From: JTS-RE37 sp041743975 | Lineage (GTDB): Bacteria; Bacteroidota; Bacteroidia; Flavobacteriales; Flavobacteriaceae | NCBI GenBank assembly: GCA_041743975.1 | Contig: JBGTLT010000183.1 | Span: 33,979-97,978 of the forward strand | Reading direction: 5' to 3' | Length of the DNA: 64,000 nt | Shown here: piece by piece, positions 52,211 through 60,634 of the stretch | Position numbering within the stretch: the stretch's first letter is position 1 | Layout: each line of letters opens with the position of its first letter | The notes under the pieces: generated by a model | Told to the model about the DNA's origin: nothing | Database searches by the model: none | What the model saw: the letters and a program-made list of their open reading frames with translations, nothing else | Position numbers and translations under genes: made by a program

Positions 52211-52561
52211 ATGACACAATTTTCAACAGTATCCAAAAGAATGGATTCCGCCAAAAAGAGGGTGGCCGGGTTAAAGGATTTTCACAACCATGTCATCATT
52301 TATTGCATTTTCAATTTAATTCTGTACGTCATAAGTGGTGACCTGTTACAGGCTTTAAACCATGGAGAAACAAAAGTGCCTGCCGGATTTCTGGAATGGT
52401 TCAACCTGAACATCCTGATAACCCCCATCCTGTGGGGGATAGGTTTGCTATTACATGGTTTAGTTGCCTACCGTCCTAAAATGCGTTTTATAGCTAGGTG
52501 GGAAGCCCGACAAATCCGCAAAATGATGGAGGAAGGGCTTCAGGCTCCGGATCAAAATTAG
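52211..52561 (+). CDS. 2TM-domain protein, copy 3 (divergent)
   Basis: 116 residues; ATG directly abuts the previous stop codon. Helix MDSAKKRVAGLKDFHNHV, two spans with a longer loop (LNHGETKVPAGFLEWFN), then PILWGIGLLLHGLVAYRPKMRFIARWEARQIRKMMEEGL. The NPFF motif of the other copies is replaced by RPKMRF, so this copy has diverged while the WE-RQIR-ME signature stays. Confidence 0.9.
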   Translation: MTQFSTVSKRMDSAKKRVAGLKDFHNHVIIYCIFNLILYVISGDLLQALNHGETKVPAGFLEWFNLNILITPILWGIGLLLHGLVAYRPKMRFIARWEARQIRKMMEEGLQAPDQN

Positions 52562-52594
52562 CGTGGATTACCAACCTTTAAACAACAAAGACCA

Positions 52595-53350
52595 ATGGAT
52601 GTAATTATAATAGAAGACGAGAAACCGGCGGCAAGACGTATGGTCCGCTTGTTGTCCGAGCTTAATGTGGCGGTTTCTACCATGCTGCACTCCGTAGAAG
52701 ATTCGGTAAAATGGTTCCGGGATCATGAGCACCCGGACCTTATTTTTCTGGATATACAACTATCAGACGGGCTGTGCTTTGAGATATTTGATGCCGTGGA
52801 AGTAAAAAGTGCCATCATATTCACTACGGCCTATGACGAATATGCCCTGCAGGCCTTTAAGATGAACAGCATCGATTACCTTCTGAAGCCTATCGATGAA
52901 ACGGAACTCAAAAAGGCTGTGGACAAATACAGGTCGGTTCAGCTGAGCAGCAGGAAAATAGCGCTCGATTTTAACGACATCAAAAAATTGCTGGTGAATC
53001 CGCTGGAAAGGGATTATAAAAAAAGGTTTACCACCAGGGTGGGGCAGCACATCAAGATCATCAATTCGGAAGATATAGAATGCTTTTACAGTGAAAACAA
53101 AGGAACGTATGCTGCAACTACCGATGGCAGGAATTACCTGTTGGAAACAACCCTGGAAAACCTGGAAGGTGATTTGGAACCCGAGGTATTTTTCAGGGTG
53201 AGCAGGAAATTTTATCTTAACATCAACCATATAAAAGATATCATATCCTACACCAATTCCCGACTCAAAATTAAATTAAACCGGTTCAATGAACAGGAAA
53301 TCATCGTGAGCAGGGAACGGGTAAGGGATTTTAAGTTATGGTTGGAATAA
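52595..53350 (+). CDS. LytTR-family response regulator
   Basis: 251 residues. Receiver with Asp53 in LIFLDIQLSDG and the conserved Lys in LLKPID, then LytTR DNA-binding domain (about 145-248): HIKIINSEDIECFYSENKGTYAATT, RVSRKFYLNINHIKDI and a closing VSRERVRDFKLWL. Partner of the LytS-2TM kinase at the head of the operon; the 33-base gap after copy 3 contains no terminator. Expected to bind DNA upstream of membrane or surface genes. Confidence 0.94.
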   Translation: MDVIIIEDEKPAARRMVRLLSELNVAVSTMLHSVEDSVKWFRDHEHPDLIFLDIQLSDGLCFEIFDAVEVKSAIIFTTAYDEYALQAFKMNSIDYLLKPIDETELKKAVDKYRSVQLSSRKIALDFNDIKKLLVNPLERDYKKRFTTRVGQHIKIINSEDIECFYSENKGTYAATTDGRNYLLETTLENLEGDLEPEVFFRVSRKFYLNINHIKDIISYTNSRLKIKLNRFNEQEIIVSRERVRDFKLWLE

Positions 53351-53425
53351 AGTATAGTAAACTACTGAAATATAGTATTATAAAGATAGCTATAGATTTT
53401 TCTTATAGTTCGTAAATACGATAAT

Positions 53426-54619
53426 TTACTTCTTTTTTTCGATCCTGTTGTCATCAAAAGATGCGGGAAGTAACTTCGGGATGAGCTTGATGAATATAGG
53501 TAAGAGAACGGCTCCGCCCGGCAGCATAAATATGGCGAGGGACGGAATGCTTTTGAAAATATCCAACAAATGTTTTTGCATTTTTACCTTCTCCTCCGGA
53601 CTCAGGTCTTTAACGGTGGATTTGGAAATAAGCTGCATTAGTTCCTTGCTTTCAGATAACTCCTTTTGAAGCCTTTTGCTGTTCCTCAGGATTAGCTTAT
53701 TGACCACTTTTGACATGCTGTCATAAAAATGAAATGCGAAATTGCTGTCATTCAAAAATGGGATCCTGTCCGCATTCTTTTCGAAAAAGGAGGTGATTTC
53801 CTCCAATGGTATGCCCACTTCATCCTGTGAAAAACCCAGGTCCTTCCCAATACCATAGATAAATTCGGATTCCCGGTACTCCATTGTTTTATATTCCCAA
53901 AGGGTAAGGCATGCCACATCCAGGAAGTATCGCTTTTCCCAGAGGGAGGGGAAGTTGATCAGCTGTTCCCTGTAGGCACCATCAAAATCTTGTTCTTCAG
54001 CATCTATAAAGGTCAGGGAAGACCCGAATAACTGGGCCAGTTTCCTGTCATTTTTATTTTTTTCCTTGGAATGAAGCGTGTGGTAGGTAACATTGATGGT
54101 GATATATTCCAGGTTTTGTGCATATGTCCGTATCGGTACTTCCCCTTCCAGGTATTTTTTATACGCCAGGACATCAATGAACAACAGGGAATTAGTGATG
54201 ATGCGGTTAAAGGTTTTACTAATGACATTATCTTCCAGGAAAACCCTTGAATCTATCAATTTCTCCAATTGTGACGATGTTTTTTTGCCGGTCAGAATTT
54301 TATTTAGAAATGAAATTTTGGCAATATCAAGGGCTTTGTAAAATTTAAAGATAGAGATCAGGAAGGCGTCAAAATCTTCTTCGGGCCTAACAAAACGATA
54401 GGTATAACTAAGTCCGGTAAGCAGGTTTATCTTGGCCCTCTCGTCTTCGGACAGCTCATGCTCCACGCTGATAAACCCAGGGATTTTGACATTGATGCCA
54501 TAAATGAACCCTGTTTTTTTTAAACCATCATACAATTCCGTAAACGTGGTGTACGCTTCGGATTGATCCCTAACAATATGCCCGAATTTGGCTATCCATC
54601 CTGTTGTGGAGGGGTTCAT
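53426..54619 (-). CDS. LETM1-related protein
   Basis: 397 residues, mostly helical. The C-terminal 85 residues carry the LETM1-like segment: KSTVKDLSPEEKVKMQKHLLDIFKSIPSLAIFMLPGGAVLLPIFIKLIP, with its one strongly hydrophobic stretch, as in mitochondrial LETM1 ion-exchange proteins. The N-terminal 300 residues are specific to Bacteroidota homologues, which have been annotated as biofilm-associated. Cation transport or membrane binding are possible, neither is shown. Single gene convergent with the LytTR regulator. Confidence 0.87.
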   Translation of the reverse strand: MNPSTTGWIAKFGHIVRDQSEAYTTFTELYDGLKKTGFIYGINVKIPGFISVEHELSEDERAKINLLTGLSYTYRFVRPEEDFDAFLISIFKFYKALDIAKISFLNKILTGKKTSSQLEKLIDSRVFLEDNVISKTFNRIITNSLLFIDVLAYKKYLEGEVPIRTYAQNLEYITINVTYHTLHSKEKNKNDRKLAQLFGSSLTFIDAEEQDFDGAYREQLINFPSLWEKRYFLDVACLTLWEYKTMEYRESEFIYGIGKDLGFSQDEVGIPLEEITSFFEKNADRIPFLNDSNFAFHFYDSMSKVVNKLILRNSKRLQKELSESKELMQLISKSTVKDLSPEEKVKMQKHLLDIFKSIPSLAIFMLPGGAVLLPIFIKLIPKLLPASFDDNRIEKKK

Positions 54620-54829
54620 TGATGGTAGTTTTAAGCTACATCAAAAATAGTGGAAATATTAGCATAAAGATGAACGCCTTATCAATATATAACGCCGGGA
54701 TCAATCTTGCCTGGAATAATGTAGTCCATGTATGATCCATTAATTCCTTTAACAAATTTTAACATTTAAAACCAAACCCTCGGATCTTATCTCCGTAGGT
54801 AAGGGCGAATGAAACTTCTAAATATTATA

Positions 54830-55510
54830 ATGATGAAAAACACAAAGCTTTTATGGGGACTCGCTGCACTGGTTGCAGCCGGTAGTATTTTGGTCGCCGC
54901 TGACCATATTGATGCCCCCTCCTCTATGGGGACCACTGCGGATATTGCCGATTTTTTTGCGTTTGAACCTTCCGAAGGTTCGGATAATACAGTTTTCGTA
55001 GTGGACGTTCAGTCGGATGTACTGCCGGATCTGGCATACGGCACCTTTGACGAAGACATCCTTACAGAGATCAACATCGATGTGGATGGGGACCTTGTGG
55101 AAGATTATGTAATCCAGGCTACCCCCCGGAATGGCAGGATGTATTTCTTTTTTGGAACTGCCGTCCAAACAGGACTGATCAGCGAGGTACTGACGGATAA
55201 TCCGCTTGGTGACGTTGCAATTTCCGCAACCACAGCGGTTGTTGAAATAACGGATAATGGGGTAAAATTGTTTGCCGGCCCAAGGCAGGACCCTTTCTTT
55301 TTTGACTTTTTCCAGTTTAACGCGGTTAAAGGTGGGATGGCCCCTGAAGGATTCCTTCCTGCAGGCGAAGCTGAAAACACTTTTGCGGGTGCCAACACTA
55401 TGTCGATAGCCGTGGAGATCCCAAACAATCTTTTAGGAACACCTACAGCGCAGAATGCCTTAGGCCTTTCCGTTTACAAAACGTGGGTGACCACCAACAG
55501 GAAACAATAA
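54830..55510 (+). CDS. DUF4331-like exported protein, N-terminal half
   Basis: 226 residues from the ATG at 54830. Signal peptide (KLLWGLAALVAAGSILVAA) then DHIDAPSSMGTTADIADFFAF, the diagnostic start of DUF4331, TVFVVDVQSD and TMSIAVEIPNNLL ... LGLSVYKTWVTTN. In full-length DUF4331 proteins the same chain continues with a GRPxINTV segment; here it stops after about 200 mature residues, and that continuation is supplied by the next gene. So the family domain appears split. Function of DUF4331 is unknown. Confidence 0.85.
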   Translation: MMKNTKLLWGLAALVAAGSILVAADHIDAPSSMGTTADIADFFAFEPSEGSDNTVFVVDVQSDVLPDLAYGTFDEDILTEINIDVDGDLVEDYVIQATPRNGRMYFFFGTAVQTGLISEVLTDNPLGDVAISATTAVVEITDNGVKLFAGPRQDPFFFDFFQFNAVKGGMAPEGFLPAGEAENTFAGANTMSIAVEIPNNLLGTPTAQNALGLSVYKTWVTTNRKQ

Positions 55511-55535
55511 TAATAATCTAAAAAGTAAAAAAATT

Positions 55536-56309
55536 ATGAAACTCACAAAGATAATAAATAGGAGCCTTGTTCTGCTTGCCCTGGTCGCAATCACAGCTTG
55601 CAGTAATGATGACAATCCGATAGATCCGGTTGCCATGGCAACCTGTACTGACGGGGTCATGAATGGGGATGAAACAGGAGTGGATTGTGGGGGATCCTGT
55701 ATACCATGTGACATGGGGCAGGAGCCCGATTTCTCCGGAAGCTATGCTCAGGCAGACCATATGGGACGCCCCGGGATCAATACAGTCCTTGGATTTGATA
55801 TGGATGGGCAGACCAGTGTAAAGGACGCCCAAAACGTAACCACCCCTGCTGAAATGGCTGCCACTTTCCAGGCCGGTTACGAAGCCCGTTTGGAACAATA
55901 CCATGATGTCTATGCAGGCTTACTTGGTTTGCAACCTGAAGACGTGGATTATGAAAACAATATCCTTGGACTGAGTGCCACCAATCTGACGACTTACCTG
56001 GCTGCAGACGTTTTGGATGTTGCAGCCGATTTTCCTACAACCTATTTTAATCCCGGAACCGATTACGATGGTGACGGCAGGATTCTGGTGCCGGATGGAG
56101 ATGAAATAGGCCTTACAGGAAGGGCTCTGCAGGATGATGTCATTGACGTATCCCTGATTCTCCTTTTTGGCGGAAATGAAGGAACACGTTTCAGCGGTCA
56201 GGATGTGGATTTTGATGGGATCCAGGATCTTCCCAGGTTGACATCCGATGGGGTAGGCTTAACCGCAACAATAGGATCCGAATTCCCTTTTGTCGGGAAT
56301 CCTCAATAA
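55536..56309 (+). CDS. DUF4331-like lipoprotein, C-terminal half
   Basis: 257 residues. Leader ends VAITAC (Cys22), a lipobox. A cysteine-rich linker TCTDGVMNGDETGVDCGGSC-type segment (about 36-60) resembles the extracellular Cys/Gly linker seen in many Bacteroidota surface proteins. Then the second part of DUF4331: HMGRPGINTVLGFD, GLTGRALQDDVIDVSLILLFGG and a closing strand region. It starts 25 bases after the first half, so the two products are likely made together and may form one complex on the outer membrane. Confidence 0.82.
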   Translation: MKLTKIINRSLVLLALVAITACSNDDNPIDPVAMATCTDGVMNGDETGVDCGGSCIPCDMGQEPDFSGSYAQADHMGRPGINTVLGFDMDGQTSVKDAQNVTTPAEMAATFQAGYEARLEQYHDVYAGLLGLQPEDVDYENNILGLSATNLTTYLAADVLDVAADFPTTYFNPGTDYDGDGRILVPDGDEIGLTGRALQDDVIDVSLILLFGGNEGTRFSGQDVDFDGIQDLPRLTSDGVGLTATIGSEFPFVGNPQ

Positions 56310-56333
56310 GAATCACTATGAAAGAGAGATTAG

Positions 56334-56356
56334 GGGAGGATGCCTGGCGTCCTCCC
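56334..56356 (+). terminator. Possible weak terminator or attenuator
   Basis: GGGAGGA/TCCTCCC stem with a 9-base loop between the DUF4331-like pair and the TPR lipoprotein gene. No T-run follows, so read-through into the TPR gene is likely. Confidence 0.35.
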
Positions 56357-56402
56357 TTATTCAAAAAAAAACATCAAACAGCTGTAACCTAATAAAAATA
56401 AG

Positions 56403-57680
56403 ATGAACAAGATTTTATACTTGCTTACAATACTGTTGGTTATTTCCTGTCAGGAACAAACCAGCCAAAAAATAACCAATAGGGAAGATTATAACCGGTA
56501 TCTCATTGCATCACCGGCTAAGACCACTTCGAAATATTTCGAATTGTGGGATGGGAAAATAAAACCAGACAGCATGCAGCTGATGAGTTTTGGGATTGTT
56601 GCGGATCAATACAGCAATTATTTTCAGGCTACCGGAGATATTGCCTACCTGAAAAAAGCAGAAAAGGCACTGGAACGGGCAGTGAATATTGCAGCCATAG
56701 GTGAATCTGGCTATTACCGGTCCCTGGCGAGGAACTACATCTCCCAGCACCGGTTTAAAGAAGCTGCTGAATGGGCAACCAGGGCACATGCCAAAGGCAG
56801 TGGGTTGCTGGAAAGCCAGAGCCTGCTGTTCGATGTGCATATGGAACTGGGCCAATATGACACCGCCGAAAAATACCTGGACAGTATCAAAGATATGTCG
56901 AGTTTCGGATACCTTATCCGCCTGGCCAAGTGGAATGACCATAAAGGGGATCTTACAACTGCCATCACCTATATGCAAAAGGCCCTGGATAAAGCCGAAA
57001 AAACCAGGAATGAAGGCCTGCGGTTGTGGGCGTATACCAACCTGGCCGATTATTATGGCCATGCGGGAAGGATCCAAGATTCGTATTCCCTCTATTTAAA
57101 GGCCCTGGCGCTGGATCCTCAAAATGCATACGCCAAAAAAGGGATTGCATGGATCGCTTTTTCCTATGAAAAGGACCCGGTGGAAGCCTTGCGAATCCTG
57201 GATTCCATAACAGCCCATAACAAAGCTCCGGATTATTATTTACTGAAATCAGAAATTGCGGCGTACATGGATGACGATGTAACACGACTTTCGAACCTTG
57301 ACAGGTATTTTATAACAGTTGATAATTCAGCCTATGGTGCAATGTACAATGCCTACAATATAACTTTGCAGCTCGATAATACACACCATCCGGAGAAAGC
57401 TTTGAAACTGGCAAAGGAAGAAGTTCAGAACAGGCCAACAGCCCACTCTTACGGATTACTTGCTTACGCTTACTTCAAGATGGGTGACCTCAGTACAGCA
57501 TTGACGATCACCGATGAGCACATCAGGGGTAAAACGTTTGAACCAGGGATCCTGTTATATGCGGCAGAAATCTATAAATCCTCCGGCAGGATAGCGGAAG
57601 TGAAGGAATTGAAAGCAGAACTGGTGGGAGCTGCTTATGAACTTGGCCCTTCTATCGAAGAAAGGATCGGTAACCTCTGA
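56403..57680 (+). CDS. TPR lipoprotein
   Basis: 425 residues. Leader ends LLVISC (Cys16). The rest is a chain of tetratricopeptide helices, seen for example in GDIAYLKKAEKALERAV, FKEAAEWATRAHAKG, YDTAEKYLDSI, DLTTAITYMQKALDKA and YSLYLKALALDPQNAYA. TPR proteins serve as scaffolds for protein contacts; it lies directly after the DUF4331-like pair and may bind it. Ends before a strong terminator. Confidence 0.88.
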   Translation: MNKILYLLTILLVISCQEQTSQKITNREDYNRYLIASPAKTTSKYFELWDGKIKPDSMQLMSFGIVADQYSNYFQATGDIAYLKKAEKALERAVNIAAIGESGYYRSLARNYISQHRFKEAAEWATRAHAKGSGLLESQSLLFDVHMELGQYDTAEKYLDSIKDMSSFGYLIRLAKWNDHKGDLTTAITYMQKALDKAEKTRNEGLRLWAYTNLADYYGHAGRIQDSYSLYLKALALDPQNAYAKKGIAWIAFSYEKDPVEALRILDSITAHNKAPDYYLLKSEIAAYMDDDVTRLSNLDRYFITVDNSAYGAMYNAYNITLQLDNTHHPEKALKLAKEEVQNRPTAHSYGLLAYAYFKMGDLSTALTITDEHIRGKTFEPGILLYAAEIYKSSGRIAEVKELKAELVGAAYELGPSIEERIGNL

Positions 57681-57734
57681 TCCCTGAACTGATGTATCAT
57701 ACTCTTAGGTTGGAGTTTTGTTGTTTGTAGGAAG

Positions 57735-57779
57735 GCACCATGGCATAGCAGCCATGGTGCTTTTTAAAATTTTTTTTTG
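57735..57779 (+). terminator. Strong Rho-independent terminator of the DUF4331/TPR unit
   Basis: GCACCATGGC and GCCATGGTGC pair perfectly over 10 bases around ATAGCA, followed by TTTTTAAAATTTTTTTTT. It lies 55 bases past the TPR stop. Confidence 0.95.
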
Positions 57780-57927
57780 TGATTTTCTTAACTTTTTTGT
57801 AGGATAAACAGGATGAAATGCGTATATTTATCGTTTAATTCCAAAAATAAGCTATCTGAATGTCCCAAATATTACAGAATAACAAGTTTAAAACCCTTTA
57901 ACCACTCTAAGCAAACCCCTGAATGCT

Positions 57928-58053
57928 ATGGAATACATCTTATTTTTTGTTTGGATCTCAATAATGTTCCTGATAGGCTTTAGGATTTTTCAAGCCCACA
58001 GGTCTCTTAAAAAATTTTCCAGTAAGGTGAAAAAGGAATATTCCAAGTCCTGA
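57928..58053 (+). CDS. Small single-span membrane protein, 41 residues
   Basis: ATG at 57928 to TGA at 58051. The product has one hydrophobic segment (about 3-20, MEYILFFVWISIMFLIGF start) and a basic tail rich in Lys, Ser and Arg (KKFSSKVKKE). This is the usual plan of a small membrane protein with N-out/C-in topology. It lies after a strong terminator and before the minus-strand DUF547 gene, so it needs a promoter of its own, probably in the AT-rich stretch 57780-57900. No family is recognised, and a chance frame cannot be excluded. Confidence 0.45.
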   Translation: MEYILFFVWISIMFLIGFRIFQAHRSLKKFSSKVKKEYSKS

Positions 58054-58533
58054 TCATTTTTCCATAGGATAAACACTTACTTCCCATCTTTTATAACAGG
58101 TACTTTCCTGCAACTCCCCATTGAATGAAATTCCCCGTAAAAAGTTCTTAGCATTCTTACACCTTTCCGCATTCCTGCATATAGGATCCATGGGTTACTT
58201 ACCATCGGCTTAGATCGGAAGTCCCTATAATTATCAATAAATGGAGGGAGAACAAATCGAATGGAATTAATCCTGAGCCTGGAAGGATAGAGGTTACATA
58301 CACAATAGGAGGCCGCTGCAAACGGAAAAGAACCTTATTCCTACAACCCTGAAACGGGGGTATTCCAGAAAACGGATCGGTGCCATGACCCGGGAGCGGC
58401 AAGGGTGATATGCTCCTTTTTCTGCATATCAACTATGGTCCGGTAAAAGGAAGCACCCCCCAAACTAGAATACTGGCCCGCTTCCCTTCAACCGTAATGC
58501 CCCCATAAAGCCTGCCGTTTAGGGTGGGTCTTC
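58054..58533. other. Intergenic stretch without a recognisable gene
   Basis: About 480 bases after the small single-span frame, facing the end of the DUF547 gene. A minus-strand frame of 77 codons at 58199-58432 has a Pro/Arg-rich low-information composition and no motif and was rejected. No hairpin or RNA gene was seen. Confidence 0.5.
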
Positions 58534-59322
58534 CTATAGGTCTGTAAAATTATCCAGGTCTAGTGTCCAGTCGTAATTTTTATAACTGATATCCACACCT
58601 TCCGTTTGGGGGATGATACCATATTGTTTCAGGATTTCCTTTATGCCACCTTCAAAGCCGAAATCCCCCCGGAACCAATTGAAAAGGGAGGTCACCGCCA
58701 CTTCCTTAGTATCCGGGTTATAGGTGGAGTTCTGCTTTAAATAGGCTGCGGTGCCCTTATCAAATTGTTCATCAAGCCGGTCTGCCTGATAGATGGCTAC
58801 AGGCGGGCAATCTTTAGCGCCGCAATTCAGTGCAAAATGGATAAGATAATCGCGTTCTTCAACCCTGAGTTCCCGTTCAAATTTATCCGGAAACCACTTG
58901 GGGATCATCCCCAGGCCAAATTCCCACTGTGATTTTCGGATTATACCATGTTCAATTTTAGCAAAGGAAATAATGTTCCCTGCGATCGGAATCTGATCTT
59001 TTTTAAAAAATTCACCTCGATCATTATAGAGTTCCGGATTTTCCGAAAGGATCACCTGTATATAGGCATTGTAGATATTAACCCAAAAGGCAAGTTTCTT
59101 GTCATCCGTTTTAAGGCCTTCCTGCAGGTCATTTAGGGTTGTCTTTGCCAGTTGTTCCCTCAATTCCCTTGTGGATTTTCCGGCCTTGATGTTTTGAAGC
59201 ATTTGTTCGGATAGTTTGTTAAAATCAATTGTATCCTGGACTGCCTGTTGTGCAATCGGTACATGGGATAATTGAATGGTTAAAACAGTGTTTACAATTA
59301 AAGCGATTACGGTAAATTTCAT
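58534..59322 (-). CDS. Exported DUF547 protein
   Basis: 262 residues. Signal peptide, then helical LSEQMLQNIKAG, KKLAFWVNIYNAYIQVIL and the cysteine-containing FALNCGAKDCPPVAIY signature of DUF547, which has a conserved Cys and may be a papain-like fold; no activity is proven. A C-terminal helix LFNWFRGDFGF is also typical. It lies alone on the minus strand. The 202-base gap to 59525 must contain its promoter as well as that of the divergent glycosyltransferase; I saw none with confidence. Confidence 0.92.
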   Translation of the reverse strand: MKFTVIALIVNTVLTIQLSHVPIAQQAVQDTIDFNKLSEQMLQNIKAGKSTRELREQLAKTTLNDLQEGLKTDDKKLAFWVNIYNAYIQVILSENPELYNDRGEFFKKDQIPIAGNIISFAKIEHGIIRKSQWEFGLGMIPKWFPDKFERELRVEERDYLIHFALNCGAKDCPPVAIYQADRLDEQFDKGTAAYLKQNSTYNPDTKEVAVTSLFNWFRGDFGFEGGIKEILKQYGIIPQTEGVDISYKNYDWTLDLDNFTDL

Positions 59323-59524
59323 TTGCCTGCTATTTTATTTCTGCTTTACTTACGTGGAAATGAAGCAAAAGTTTTTTGGTTGGTCGTAATATAGACTATT
59401 ACTTAAAGAATTATAAGGCCGGGTACTTTCTAAATTTAACCCAAAGAGGAACCTTAGAGAAAAATATTCGTAAATAACAGCGCTAGTGACTACCAATTAG
59501 GGGGATGATTTTTTACAGCCTATA

Positions 59525-60220
59525 ATGATCAGTGTAATAATACCGGCACATAATGAGCGGGAGAACCTGGATCGGTTAGTTCCCTATCTCCAGGATATTG
59601 GCAAAGGCAAGCCATTCGAAATTATTGTAGCCCTTTCTGCAAATAGCAGTGATGAAGGCCGCGATATATTTTCTGAGAAGGTAACCCGGGTGAGGGCTGC
59701 ATCAAAAGGCCGTGCAGTTCAAATGAACTATGGCGCCGGATTTGCCAAAGGCGGGATACTGGCTTTTTTGCATGCCGATGTGCTTCCGCCCCGGAGCTTT
59801 TTAAATGATATCGAAAGCACGATCCGGCAAGGTTTCAAAGCCGGTTTTTTTTCATACCGGTTTGACAAGGTCAATTTACTCCTCAGGATCAATGCTTCTT
59901 TTACGGCAAGGGATGGCCTTTTTACAGGAGGGGGGGATCAGTGTTTGTTTATTGATGCAGGGACGTTCAGGGAAATGCAGGGATTTGATGAATCACAGGT
60001 CTTAATGGAAGACTTTGAATTTTTCGGACGGATGAAGAAGAAGGGTATTCCCTATAAGATCGTTAACAATGACCTGATTGTTTCTGCCCGGAAATACAAT
60101 TATAACTCCTATCTCCGGATTAACCTTTCCAATCTATTGCTGCTCCTGCTGTTTAAATTTGGATATCCGGCAAAAAAATTAAAAACACTTCATAACCGTC
60201 TGGTCAGGATGCATGATTAA
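59525..60220 (+). CDS. TIGR04283-type family 2 glycosyltransferase
   Basis: 231 residues. GT-A fold start ISVIIPAHNERENLDRLVPYL, then GRAVQMNYGAGFAKGGILAFLHADVLPP (the HAD is the DxD-like metal site), GGGDQCLFIDAGTFREMQGFDE and a terminal membrane-associating helical region. TIGR04283 enzymes are linked to selenium/arsenic radical-SAM loci and normally lie beside a TIGR04282 nucleotidyltransferase-like gene; none is in this window. Sugar donor and acceptor are unknown. Confidence 0.87.
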   Translation: MISVIIPAHNERENLDRLVPYLQDIGKGKPFEIIVALSANSSDEGRDIFSEKVTRVRAASKGRAVQMNYGAGFAKGGILAFLHADVLPPRSFLNDIESTIRQGFKAGFFSYRFDKVNLLLRINASFTARDGLFTGGGDQCLFIDAGTFREMQGFDESQVLMEDFEFFGRMKKKGIPYKIVNNDLIVSARKYNYNSYLRINLSNLLLLLLFKFGYPAKKLKTLHNRLVRMHD

Positions 60221-60634
60221 TTCGTTCATCCACCTTAAGAATGGACCTTCGGAACTGGAATTGTTGCAGACAATGGAACGGAAGGTCACTCCTGTTTTCA
60301 AGGATCGGCTATTGGGCGATATTGGTTTTATACATTTGTGATTTGATATTCATGATATGGAGGATCTCCGTATGGCATGCCGGCAAACAGGATATCCCTT
60401 TACAGTTAAGTGCCGGGGGATTTGATATGGGTGATGCATCAGGCCATTTCAGCTATGTTGAAGACCCGGAATGGTACACTCATAGAATGAGTGGAAACAT
60501 ATAGGGTTTCGCTGCTTCGTAAATTCGGGATTTTTATCAATCTGAAAAAAAGGGACCCAAAAAGCCATTACCCCGTTGGCTGGTCATGATGATAAAGGTA
60601 CACAGGAATAAAATGGACATGTCCTGATTTAAGA
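60221..60634. other. Intergenic stretch between the glycosyltransferase and the anti-sigma gene
   Basis: About 410 bases between convergent genes. A plus-strand frame of 87 codons at 60241-60504 has one hydrophobic stretch but no family features or good start context, and is probably not a gene. No terminator hairpin was recognised. Confidence 0.5.

Noticed and set aside
58199..58432. Minus-strand frame of 77 codons in the gap before the DUF547 gene
   Set aside because: Low-information composition, no signal or domain.
60241..60504. Plus-strand frame of 87 codons after the glycosyltransferase
   Set aside because: One hydrophobic stretch but poor start context, no motif; could be a degenerate partner gene, not supportable.
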